This document shows, piece after piece, positions 29,985-37,536 of a DNA stretch of 64,000 nucleotides. The notes beneath the pieces are model-generated. The model searched no databases, was not told the origin of the DNA, and saw only the letters and a program-made list of their open reading frames with translations. Source of the DNA: Pannonibacter sp. SL95 (GTDB lineage: Bacteria > Pseudomonadota > Alphaproteobacteria > Rhizobiales > Stappiaceae). The first letter of the stretch is position 1. Each line of letters begins with the position of its first letter. The stretch is from NCBI RefSeq assembly GCF_026672425.1, contig NZ_JAPPRC010000004.1:800501-864500 (forward strand), written 5' to 3'. The position numbers were made by a program, and so were the translations under genes.

Positions 29985-31031
29985 TCATTCCACCTGATAG
30001 CCGCCGATCAGATGCCGCAACCCGAGAACGCACCCGGCGGCGATGGCGGCGAGTGTGACCGGGCCAGACCAGGACAAGGTCGCAAAGGCTGTTACGCCCT
30101 GACCGACGGAGCATCCCATCGCCACGACGCCGCCGACGCCCATCAGGATTGCGCCGACAATGGCGCGGCCCAGTTCGCGCGGGTCTTCGCAGGCCTCCCA
30201 GCGGAAGAGCCCGCGCACCAGGGCGCCAATGAACCCGCCCAGAATGACGCCAACGACAATCCCCACCGAAAACGAGATGCCGCCTGCCGTTGACGTCATG
30301 AGGAACAGCAACGCCCGCCCCACCGGAGCGGTGAAGGAGGGACCTTCGACGTCGATCGCCCCAAGACTGCTGTCCGCAAGCCAGGACGTCCCGGCAAGGC
30401 ATCCGGCAACCGCAAGCCCGGCAGCGACGCCCCAGAACAGCATGTGCGGTTCGCGGCGTAACGGTCCGTAGGACAGGCCCCAGAAGCCGAGGCCACAGGC
30501 AATGACGGAAATGACCAGGGCTGGCGGCAGTCCGGCATAAGTTTGCAGGTCGTGCAGGATGCCCTGCGGGCCGCTGGCGTCCTCTTGCGGAAACAGCGCC
30601 ATGCGCAAGGGCGCAAGCGGGCCCGACAGGGTGACATAGGCTGCAATGGCGATGACGACCACGATCACGAGGGCGCGGATGTCGCCGCCGCCCATGCGTG
30701 TCAGCGCGCCAAATCCGCAGTTGCCGGACATCGCCATGCCATAGCCGAACATCAGGCCGCCGACGACCGATGCGACCGGGTTCCAGACCAGCTCATGGTA
30801 GAATGTCATTTCAAGATGGATGTAGCCGGCCAGCGCGCCGAATTGCGTCGCCAGAACCGCCACCGCCAGCACGATGCCCCAAAGCCGGAGCTTGCGCGCG
30901 TCCTTGCCATAGACGGCCATTTCGACTGCGGAAACCGTGCAGAAATTCCCGAGCCGTCCGGCCAGGCCCAGCACGGTTCCACCGGCGAGGCCAATAAGAG
31001 CGGCAAGGAGGCCATAAGGGATGGCATCCAT
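29985..31031 (-). CDS. soxT: YeeE/YedE family sulfur-compound permease SoxT
   Basis: A 348-residue inner-membrane protein with roughly nine hydrophobic segments and the family cysteines: LGNFCTVSA near the N-terminus, MSGNCGFGALTRMGGGD and AMGCSVGQGVT. The family imports thiosulfate or related sulfur species. It is encoded at the end of the soxS-soxR-soxT run, 60 bases after soxR, the same arrangement as in Pseudaminobacter salicylatoxidans sox loci. A short hairpin (AGCGGT-3-ACCGCT at 29963-29977) lies just past its stop. Confidence 0.88.
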   Translation of the reverse strand: MDAIPYGLLAALIGLAGGTVLGLAGRLGNFCTVSAVEMAVYGKDARKLRLWGIVLAVAVLATQFGALAGYIHLEMTFYHELVWNPVASVVGGLMFGYGMAMSGNCGFGALTRMGGGDIRALVIVVVIAIAAYVTLSGPLAPLRMALFPQEDASGPQGILHDLQTYAGLPPALVISVIACGLGFWGLSYGPLRREPHMLFWGVAAGLAVAGCLAGTSWLADSSLGAIDVEGPSFTAPVGRALLFLMTSTAGGISFSVGIVVGVILGGFIGALVRGLFRWEACEDPRELGRAIVGAILMGVGGVVAMGCSVGQGVTAFATLSWSGPVTLAAIAAGCVLGLRHLIGGYQVE

Positions 31032-31091
31032 TCGTGTTCCTCCCGTCCATCCCCTGCTGGCCCGGAAGGGCCTGCCGTCCGGTGGCCAATC

Positions 31092-31433
31092 TCAGGTCGG
31101 CCTGCCAAACAGTTTCGCAAGAACCTCGATCATGGCTGCGACCCTCGGGTCGAGCAGCGAGTAGTAGATCGTCTGCCCGTCGCGCCTTGCGCTCACCATC
31201 CCCTCGAGACGCAAGCGTGCAAGTTGCTGACTGACGACAGCCTGTCGGGAAGACAGAAGATTTTCAAGCTCGGTCACGCTCTTCGGGCCGCTGGACAGAT
31301 AGGCGAGGATTGTCAGGCGCCCGTCATGGCCCATCGCCTTGAGCAGCGCTGCAGCCTCGTTCGACTGCTCGACCAAGCCGAGTAGATCGGACAGGGGAGT
31401 TCTGTCGTCGATATTTTCCTCGGCTGCGGACAC
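31092..31433 (-). CDS. soxR: SoxR-type ArsR family repressor without cysteines
   Basis: A winged-helix regulator of about 113 residues: ALLKAMGHDGRLTILAYLSS, recognition helix SSRQAVVSQQLARLRLEGMV, wing RRDGQTIYYSL. It belongs to the BigR/SqrR/SoxR subgroup that senses (per)sulfide or thiosulfate intermediates through two cysteines. Here both expected positions lack Cys: the helix reads RLTILAYL and the C-terminus ends AKLFGRPT, and no cysteine occurs anywhere in the protein. It lies between soxS and soxT and should control the divergent sox promoters. The start is uncertain: GTG at 31433 or TTG at 31454. Confidence 0.85.
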   Translation of the reverse strand: MSAAEENIDDRTPLSDLLGLVEQSNEAAALLKAMGHDGRLTILAYLSSGPKSVTELENLLSSRQAVVSQQLARLRLEGMVSARRDGQTIYYSLLDPRVAAMIEVLAKLFGRPT

Positions 31434-31541
31434 GTGGCGACCCCAATGCTTCAACGCCCTAAATATGACGAAGACAGGGTGCCTGCAACGGAAACCCGGT
31501 TGATCCCTGTGGCAAACAGATTTAGCTGGCGTTGTCTGGCG

Positions 31542-31904
31542 TTAGCGAGAAGGCCGGTTCGCCTTCTCGATCAGCTCCGCCAGCATCGGCCAGAAGAAAT
31601 CCTCACCAGGATACCCTTCGATCCGGCCCACCTCATGCCCTTCGCGCAGCAGGATGAAGGTTGGCGTGAACGCCGGCCGCGAGACGATCGTGACGTTCTG
31701 AGGCAGTTCGCCCCGAAGATGCAGCCGCTCCAGGGGAGCCGCTTTCCCTTCGTCTGTCAGCGGATACTTCGGCCCGATTTCCTCGTGCCAGCGCAGGCAA
31801 TAGACGCATCCTGCCTGCTCAAACATCAGCAGCCGCAGTTGTCCGGCCGTCGCCTCGTTCATGAGGCCAGCGAACAGAACGAGACTGAGAAGCAGGCGGA
31901 TCAT
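31542..31904 (-). CDS. soxS: periplasmic thioredoxin SoxS
   Basis: A 120-residue exported protein: signal peptide LLLSLVLFAGLMNEATA, then FEQAGCVYCLRWHEEIGPKY with the CxxC redox pair, and the cis-proline-type loop RPAFTPTFILL. SoxS keeps the SoxY substrate-binding cysteine reduced or reactivates SoxYZ in Paracoccus. It opens the leftward soxS-soxR-soxT unit and is divergent from soxV across 77 bases. Confidence 0.92.
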   Translation of the reverse strand: MIRLLLSLVLFAGLMNEATAGQLRLLMFEQAGCVYCLRWHEEIGPKYPLTDEGKAAPLERLHLRGELPQNVTIVSRPAFTPTFILLREGHEVGRIEGYPGEDFFWPMLAELIEKANRPSR

Positions 31905-31910
31905 GTTGAC

Positions 31911-31942
31911 AGGCCTATATTTACATAGGAATATCCTAATGT
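31911..31942. promoter_or_regulatory. AT-rich inverted repeat in the soxS/soxV divergent promoter, candidate SoxR operator
   Basis: ACATAGGA at 31923 is mirrored by TCCT-A-ATGT ending at 31942, with a 3-base centre; only one extra A breaks the symmetry. The spacer is strikingly AT-rich against GC-rich neighbours. A dyad exactly here would let one ArsR-family dimer control both soxS-R-T and soxV onwards. SoxR binding to the soxS-soxV intergenic region is known in Paracoccus and Pseudaminobacter; the assignment of this repeat is inference. Confidence 0.6.
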
Positions 31943-31981
31943 ATTAAAATAAAAGGCGCAAGCGAGCTCAGGGAGGAGCGG

Positions 31982-32719
31982 ATGCTTGAAGTCAGCTTTG
32001 GAGGCGCGGCGCTGGCTGGCCTCCTGTCGTTCCTGTCTCCCTGCGTCCTGCCGATGGTGCCTTTCTACCTGTCCTACATGGCCGGGCAGTCGATCAGTGA
32101 GCTCACGGGTGAAGGACAGGTTCGCAGCGGTGCCAGACAGCGGCTCGTGCTGCAGGCGGTCGCGTTCGCATGCGGGGTGACCACGATCTTTGTCCTGCTC
32201 GGACTGGGGGCCACGGCCCTCGGTGGCCTGTTCCTGCAATGGAAAGAGACGCTGAGCTGGATTGCCGGCGCGGTCCTCGTGGTGTTCGGGCTGCACTTCC
32301 TTGGCGTCTTCCGCATCAGCCTCCTGTACCGGGAGGCCCGGATGCAGAGCTCGGCCGCCGCAACATCCCTTGCCGGATCTTATGTCATGGGCCTGGCCTT
32401 TGGCTTCGGCTGGACGCCCTGCGTCGGTCCGGCCCTCGCGGCCATCCTGTTTGTTGCCAGCGGCATGGGCGAGCTCTGGCGGGGCGGCGCGCTGCTGCTG
32501 GTCTATGGCATTGCCATGACATTCCCCTTCGTGGTCGCGGCCATGTTTGCCGGTCCGTTCCTGGGGTTCTTCAGTCGCCATCGCCAGGCCATGCGCCATG
32601 TCGAGAAGGCCATGGGACTGATGCTTGTGATCTTTGGAGTTCTGATCGCCACGAACTCCGTCAACATCATCGCCGAATGGATGATCCGCAATTTCGACTG
32701 GTCGGCGACCGTTCTGTAA
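31982..32719 (+). CDS. soxV: cytochrome c biogenesis-type membrane reductase SoxV (CcdA family)
   Basis: A 245-residue membrane protein with six hydrophobic segments. It carries the two CcdA/DsbD cysteines, SFLSPCVLPMVPFYLSY in the first helix and FGWTPCVGPALAAIL in the fourth. It passes electrons from cytoplasmic thioredoxin across the membrane to periplasmic SoxW. GGGAGGAG lies ahead of the start. It begins the rightward sox operon. Confidence 0.94.
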   Translation: MLEVSFGGAALAGLLSFLSPCVLPMVPFYLSYMAGQSISELTGEGQVRSGARQRLVLQAVAFACGVTTIFVLLGLGATALGGLFLQWKETLSWIAGAVLVVFGLHFLGVFRISLLYREARMQSSAAATSLAGSYVMGLAFGFGWTPCVGPALAAILFVASGMGELWRGGALLLVYGIAMTFPFVVAAMFAGPFLGFFSRHRQAMRHVEKAMGLMLVIFGVLIATNSVNIIAEWMIRNFDWSATVL

Positions 32720-32733
32720 CGAGGGAGGCAGTA

Positions 32734-33294
32734 ATGAAACGCCTGATCGCACTGGTTCTGGTTCTTCTGGTTTCGAGCTTCACTGCCACAGCCGCAGAAC
32801 TGGGAGATGACGGTCTGCACAAGCCCGACTGGCTGCGTGAGACCTTCAAGGACCTGCGCGAGGATCTGGCGGAGGCCAACGCGCAATCGAGGCGGCTGCT
32901 GATCATCGTGGAACAGCGCGGATGCATCTACTGCACCAAGATGCATGAGGAAGTGCTGGTGGATCCGGCCATCGATCGTCTGATCCGTGACCACTATTTC
33001 GTCGTCCAGCTCAATCTCTTCGGCGATGTCGAGGTTACCGATTTCGACGGCACGGTCCTGTCCGAGAAGGCGATGGTTGCCAGGTGGGGCGTCATGTTCA
33101 CACCGACGCTGATCTTCCTTCCGGAGAAGGTCGATGACGGGGCCATGGCCAGCAAGGCCGCCGTCGCCATGATGCCGGGCGCCTTCGGCAAAGGGACCAC
33201 CGAGGCCTTGCTCACCTGGGTCAAGGACCATGGCTACGACAGTGACGAGCACTTCCAGAAATTCCTTGCCACCCGGGTCACGAGCCAACCCTGA
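32734..33294 (+). CDS. soxW: periplasmic thioredoxin SoxW
   Basis: A 186-residue exported thioredoxin: leader MKRLIALVLVLLVSSFTATA, then IVEQRGCIYCTKMHEEVLVD with the CxxC, and WGVMFTPTLIFLPE with the cis-Pro. It is the periplasmic partner of SoxV. The ATG at 32734, 14 bases past soxV, has GGGAGG upstream and gives a clean leader; longer in-frame starts overlap soxV and are rejected. Confidence 0.92.
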   Translation: MKRLIALVLVLLVSSFTATAAELGDDGLHKPDWLRETFKDLREDLAEANAQSRRLLIIVEQRGCIYCTKMHEEVLVDPAIDRLIRDHYFVVQLNLFGDVEVTDFDGTVLSEKAMVARWGVMFTPTLIFLPEKVDDGAMASKAAVAMMPGAFGKGTTEALLTWVKDHGYDSDEHFQKFLATRVTSQP

Positions 33295-33424
33295 CGATTT
33301 CCCGATTGGTAAGTTGCTGGAAACACTCATAAATGAAAATATTCAAAAATACATATTCTTCTATTGCATGAAGGATCGAGTCGGGTCTATCGTCAAGGTG
33401 AGGAAGCACTCTGGGAGGAGAGCA
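33295..33424 (+). promoter_or_regulatory. AT-rich gap before soxX, probable internal promoter
   Basis: This 130-base gap is strongly AT-rich (33325-33368) and contains two copies of ATATTC spaced 15 bases apart, a composition seen elsewhere here only at the soxS/soxV promoter. In Paracoccus-type clusters soxX onwards can be transcribed from its own promoter, so a second SoxR-controlled promoter is plausible. A ribosome site GGGAGGAG precedes soxX. Confidence 0.5.
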
Positions 33425-33898
33425 ATGAAACGTCGGCTTGCGCTGGCGGCGGTTGTGGTCACGGCTACAGCTATGCCCGTCATGTCTGAAACGGCGCCCA
33501 AGGACATCGTCTTTGACGGCGGCGCGATTGCAGCGTCCCTCACGGGGACGCCTGGCGATCCGAAGAACGGCATCAAGGTCATGACCACCAACGCCCTTGG
33601 CAACTGCGTGGCCTGCCACGTGGTCGGTGCGCTGCCCGATGTCCAGTTTCCCGGCACCATTGCCCCCCCGCTCGATGGCGTTGCGGATCGCTATTCGGAA
33701 GCGGAACTGCGTGGCCTGGTGGCCAACGCCAAAAAGACCTTCGACGGCACCTTCATGCCAGCCTTCTACAAGACCAGCGGATTCGTCCGTCCTGGCGATG
33801 GCTACACCGGCGCCGCAGCCAAGGGAGAGCTTCCGCCGATCCTGACGGCTCAGCAGATCGAAGATGTCGTCGCCTACCTGATGACCCTGAAGGACTGA
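33425..33898 (+). CDS. soxX: sulfur oxidation cytochrome SoxX
   Basis: A 157-residue exported c-type cytochrome: leader RRLALAAVVVTATAMPVMS, one haem site NCVACH, and the distal Met region GTFMPAFYKTSGF typical of SoxX. SoxX forms the SoxAX complex that oxidatively couples thiosulfate to SoxY in the periplasm. The short 27-base spacer to soxY shows co-transcription. Confidence 0.95.
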   Translation: MKRRLALAAVVVTATAMPVMSETAPKDIVFDGGAIAASLTGTPGDPKNGIKVMTTNALGNCVACHVVGALPDVQFPGTIAPPLDGVADRYSEAELRGLVANAKKTFDGTFMPAFYKTSGFVRPGDGYTGAAAKGELPPILTAQQIEDVVAYLMTLKD

Positions 33899-33925
33899 GG
33901 CTTGCCTGGTCTCATGGAGATGAAA

Positions 33926-34345
33926 ATGGAACTCTCAAGACGCGATGCACTCTTGTTCGGCCTCGGTGGTCTTGCAGCAATCGTGCTGCCCGGCGCCGCT
34001 CTGGCCGCCAAGGTTGATGAACTGACCGCCGCTTTCGCCGGCAGCGCCGCTCCGTCCGACGGCGGGATCACATTGACTGCACCGGAAATCGCCGAGAACG
34101 GCAACACCGTTCCCATCGAGGTCGATGCGCCTGGCGCGGTCGCGATCATGCTTCTGGCTGCGGGCAATCCGGAACCGGCAGTTGCGACCTTCAAGTTCGG
34201 CGCTGCCGCAGGGTCCCAGCGGGCCGCAACCCGTATCCGCCTCGCCAAGACGCAGGATGTCATCGCGCTGGCAAAGATGGCGGACGGATCTGTCCGCAAG
34301 GCGCAGGCAACGGTCAAGGTCACGATTGGCGGCTGCGGCGGCTGA
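33926..34345 (+). CDS. soxY: sulfur covalent carrier SoxY
   Basis: A 139-residue protein with a twin-arginine leader (ELSRRDALLFGLGGLAAIVL) and the swinging C-terminal arm GGCGG whose cysteine carries the sulfur substrate. The start at 33926 has GGAG exactly 6 bases upstream; two in-frame ATGs 6 and 12 bases earlier are weaker. SoxY folds with SoxZ before Tat export, which fits the leaderless soxZ next to it. Confidence 0.95.
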   Translation: MELSRRDALLFGLGGLAAIVLPGAALAAKVDELTAAFAGSAAPSDGGITLTAPEIAENGNTVPIEVDAPGAVAIMLLAAGNPEPAVATFKFGAAAGSQRAATRIRLAKTQDVIALAKMADGSVRKAQATVKVTIGGCGG

Positions 34346-34372
34346 CCGGCGGCGGATGCAAGGAGACGAGAT

Positions 34373-34702
34373 ATGGCAAAAGACGCAAAGCCCCGCGTGA
34401 AGGTCCCGAAATCGGCCAAGGCCGGCGAGGTCGTCACGATCAAGGCGCTGATCAGCCACACGATGGAATCGGGTCAGCGCAAGGACAAGGATGGCAAGCT
34501 CATCCCGCGGTCCATCATCAACCGGTTCACCTGCGACCTGAATGGCGAAAACGTCGTCGACGTTGCCATCGATCCGGCCGTGTCCACGAACCCCTATTTC
34601 GAATTTGACGCCAAGGTCGCGGCAGCCGGTGAATTCAAGTTCACCTGGTACGACGATGACGGTTCGGTCTACGAGGACGTGAAGCCGATCGAAGTCGCCT
34701 GA
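34373..34702 (+). CDS. soxZ: SoxYZ partner protein SoxZ
   Basis: A 109-residue leaderless protein of the SoxZ fold: PRVKVPKSAKAGEVVTIKAL, ISHTMESGQRKD and FKFTWYDDDGSVYED. It pairs with SoxY and rides the Tat pathway with it. Length and motifs match the family closely. Confidence 0.96.
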   Translation: MAKDAKPRVKVPKSAKAGEVVTIKALISHTMESGQRKDKDGKLIPRSIINRFTCDLNGENVVDVAIDPAVSTNPYFEFDAKVAAAGEFKFTWYDDDGSVYEDVKPIEVA

Positions 34703-34737
34703 TCACGACGCGCCACAGAACTCTGGGAGGAGAGCTT

Positions 34738-35607
34738 ATGCAGCCGCGCAAGATCGCATTACTGGCCGCTACGGTTGCCTTGGGCTGTTCAGTCCTCGGG
34801 TCCGCGCTGGCCGACCCGGTCGATGACACGCTGAAGGTGGAAACCGACGACGGCGTCATCGAGTTCGTGACCAGGGCTCCGGCCCCTGCGCATATCAAGG
34901 ATGCCATGGACACGATCTATTCCGGCTGGCTGTTCCGTGAGACCGAGACACGGGACCTTCAGAAGGATGACTTCGACAATCCGGCCATGGTCTTCGTCGA
35001 CCGCGGCATGGATGCCTGGAACAAGGCTATGGGCAAGAACGGCGAGTCCTGCGCCGGTTGTCACCAGGGGCCGGAGTCGATGGCCGGTCTTCGTGCCGTC
35101 ACCCCGCGCGTTGATGCCAAATCCGGCAAGCTGATGCTGGTCGAGGACTACATCAACGGCTGCGTGAAGGAGCGTATGGGCCTTGAGGCATGGGGCATGA
35201 CGTCTGACAAGATGAAAGACATGCTCAGCCTCATTTCCATGCAGTCCCGTGGTCATGTCGTGAACATCGCCATTGATGGTCCGGCGCAGTCCTACTGGGA
35301 AAAGGGCAAGGAAATCTACTACACCCGCTATGGGCAGCTGGAGATGTCCTGCGCCAATTGCCATGAGGACAATTATGGCAAGATGATCCGCGCTGACCAC
35401 TTGTCCCAGGGCCAGATCAACGGGTTCCCGACTTATCGTCTGAAGGATGCAGGCATGCTGAGCGCGCAGCAGCGCTTTGTCGGATGCGTCCGCGATACGA
35501 GAGCCGAGACCTTCAAGGCCGGGTCCGACGAGTTCAAGGCGCTTGAGCTCTATGTGGCCTCGCGCGGCAACGGGCTGTCTGTCGAGGGCGTTTCGGTCCG
35601 GCATTGA
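34738..35607 (+). CDS. soxA: dihaem cytochrome SoxA
   Basis: A 289-residue exported cytochrome with a Sec leader ending SALA-DP. Two haem sites are present, SCAGCH and SCANCH, so this is the dihaem SoxA type. The catalytic cysteine that takes up persulfide is in RFVGCVRDTRAE. With SoxX it forms the L-cysteine S-thiosulfotransferase. GGGAGGAG precedes the start. Confidence 0.96.
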   Translation: MQPRKIALLAATVALGCSVLGSALADPVDDTLKVETDDGVIEFVTRAPAPAHIKDAMDTIYSGWLFRETETRDLQKDDFDNPAMVFVDRGMDAWNKAMGKNGESCAGCHQGPESMAGLRAVTPRVDAKSGKLMLVEDYINGCVKERMGLEAWGMTSDKMKDMLSLISMQSRGHVVNIAIDGPAQSYWEKGKEIYYTRYGQLEMSCANCHEDNYGKMIRADHLSQGQINGFPTYRLKDAGMLSAQQRFVGCVRDTRAETFKAGSDEFKALELYVASRGNGLSVEGVSVRH

Positions 35608-35669
35608 CGAAGACAAGTCCGGCGGACGCCGCTACCGGCGCTGCGTCCGGACTTGAGAGAAGACAAAGG

Positions 35670-35737
35670 GATTGAGCACTCGCGGCGGCTCCGTTTCGTC
35701 GAAAGTGCTCAATCATCCGGTTGCCGCAGATGCGGCA
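35670..35737 (+). other. two stem-loops between soxA and soxB
   Basis: In the 220-base soxA-soxB spacer, GATTGAGCACT (35670-35680) pairs perfectly with AGTGCTCAATC (35704-35714) across a 23-base loop, and 7 bases later TGCCGC-4-GCGGCA (35722-35737) forms a second hairpin. There is no T tract, so this looks more like an RNA processing, stability or attenuation element than a full terminator. Other sox spacers in the operon are shorter and lack this. Confidence 0.6.
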
Positions 35738-35828
35738 GCCGCCACCAAGCACCGATTGATTGATGCAGGCATTGGCAAACGTGCTGCGGCGCGACGGCCG
35801 AGCCATGTCCGCAAACCCGGAGATCAGG

Positions 35829-37514
35829 ATGATCACCCGCCGCGAATTCCTGCAGGCCTCCATGGCCCTCGCCGCGATCACGGGAACCGATGCCTTTGGT
35901 TCCTGGTCGCGCCTTGCCGCGCAGCAGACGCTGACACAGGACGATCTCCTGCGTTTCGATGACTTCGGCAATGTGACGCTCATCCATGTCACCGACATCC
36001 ATGCCCAGCTCAAGCCGATCTGGTTCCGCGAACCGGAGATCAACATCGGTGAGGCAAAGGGCGTCGTGCCGCATCTGACCGGCACGGACTTCCTGTCGAA
36101 GTTCGGCATTGCCAAGGGCTCGGCCGATGCCTACGCGCTGACCTACGACGACTATGTCGCGCTGGCCCGCAGCTATGGGCGCATGGGCGGCATGGACCGG
36201 GTTGCGACGGTCGTGAAATCCATCCGCGCCGCGCGTCCGGACTCCCTGCTCCTGGACGGCGGCGACACCTGGCACGGGTCCATGACCAGCTTCCTGACCA
36301 AGGGCCAGGACATGGTCAATGTCATGAACGCGCTGGGCGTTGAAGCCATGACCAGCCACTGGGAATGGACCTACGGCACGGATCGGGTGAAGGAAATCGT
36401 CGAAACGTTGCCGTTCCCGTTCCTCGGCGCGAACATCTTTGATGCCGAGTGGGACGAACCGGCGTTCGAACCCTACAAGATCTTTGAGCGCGGCGGCGTG
36501 AAGATCGCGGTGATTGGGCAGGCGTTCCCCTACATGCCGATCGCCAATCCGAAGTGGATGTTCCCGGAGTACTCCTTCGGCATCCGTGAGGAACGCATGC
36601 AGGAAGTCGTCGACGAGGTCCGGGCCGCAGGCGTCGATCTCGTCGTCTGTCTCTCGCACAACGGCTTTGATGTCGACCGCAAGATGGCAAGCCGCGTCAA
36701 GGGCATCGATGTCGTCCTGACGGGCCACACCCACGACGCGGTGCCGGAGCCGGTGTTGATCGGCGAAACCATCCTGATTGCCTCGGGATCGAACGGCAAG
36801 TTCGTCTCCCGCATCGACCTGGATGTGCGCGACGGCCGCATGATGGGATACCGGCACAAGCTCATCCCGATCTTCTCCGATGTCATCAAGCCGGATGCCG
36901 ACATGGCGGCCCTGATCGACAAGGAGCGCGAGCCCTTCAAGGCGCAGCTGGAAGAGAAGATCGGCACCACAGACAGCCTTCTGTATCGGCGCGGCAACTT
37001 CAACGGCACCTGGGACGACCTGATCTGCGATGCCATCCGCTCCGAGCGCGACGCGCAGATCGCCATGTCGCCTGGTGTGCGTTGGGGCACAACGCTGCTG
37101 CCGGGCGACGCCATCACGCGCGAGGACATCCACAATGTCACCTCGATGACCTATGGCGCCTGCTACCGCACAGAGATGTCTGGCGAGACGATCAAGACGA
37201 TCCTCGAGGACGTCGCCGACAACATCTTCAATCCGGATCCTTACTACCAGCAGGGCGGCGACATGGTACGTGTCGGCGGGCTGGCCTATGCGATCGATGT
37301 GTCGAAGCCGATTGGCGAACGCATCTCCAGCATTGCTCTTGCGGACAGCGGCGAGGCCATCGAAGCGGGCAAGACCTACACGGTGGCCGGCTGGGCGAGT
37401 GTGAACGAAGGCACGGAAGGGCCGCAGATCTGGGACGTGATCGAAACCCACGTGCGCAAGATCGGCACCGTGCAGCTGAAACCCAACACATCGGTCACCG
37501 TGACCGGCATCTGA
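35829..37514 (+). CDS. soxB: thiosulfohydrolase SoxB
   Basis: A 561-residue Tat-exported protein (ITRREFLQASMALAAITG) of the 5'-nucleotidase/metallophosphatase superfamily. The di-Mn ligands appear in HVTDIHAQLKP, LLLDGGDTWHGS, SHNGFDVD and LTGHTHDAV, and the SoxB signature FNGTWDDLICDAIR is present. It hydrolyses sulfate from SoxY-bound thiosulfate. The start at 35829 is chosen because GGAG lies 6 bases ahead; upstream in-frame ATGs would add residues before the Tat motif. Confidence 0.97.
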   Translation: MITRREFLQASMALAAITGTDAFGSWSRLAAQQTLTQDDLLRFDDFGNVTLIHVTDIHAQLKPIWFREPEINIGEAKGVVPHLTGTDFLSKFGIAKGSADAYALTYDDYVALARSYGRMGGMDRVATVVKSIRAARPDSLLLDGGDTWHGSMTSFLTKGQDMVNVMNALGVEAMTSHWEWTYGTDRVKEIVETLPFPFLGANIFDAEWDEPAFEPYKIFERGGVKIAVIGQAFPYMPIANPKWMFPEYSFGIREERMQEVVDEVRAAGVDLVVCLSHNGFDVDRKMASRVKGIDVVLTGHTHDAVPEPVLIGETILIASGSNGKFVSRIDLDVRDGRMMGYRHKLIPIFSDVIKPDADMAALIDKEREPFKAQLEEKIGTTDSLLYRRGNFNGTWDDLICDAIRSERDAQIAMSPGVRWGTTLLPGDAITREDIHNVTSMTYGACYRTEMSGETIKTILEDVADNIFNPDPYYQQGGDMVRVGGLAYAIDVSKPIGERISSIALADSGEAIEAGKTYTVAGWASVNEGTEGPQIWDVIETHVRKIGTVQLKPNTSVTVTGI

Positions 37515-37536
37515 GACGACCCAAGGAGAGTTCGCC

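Noticed and set aside
32170-33294. A long 374-codon version of SoxW
   Set aside because: The extra N-terminus is the soxV sequence read out of frame; the ATG at 32734 has a ribosome site and a signal peptide.
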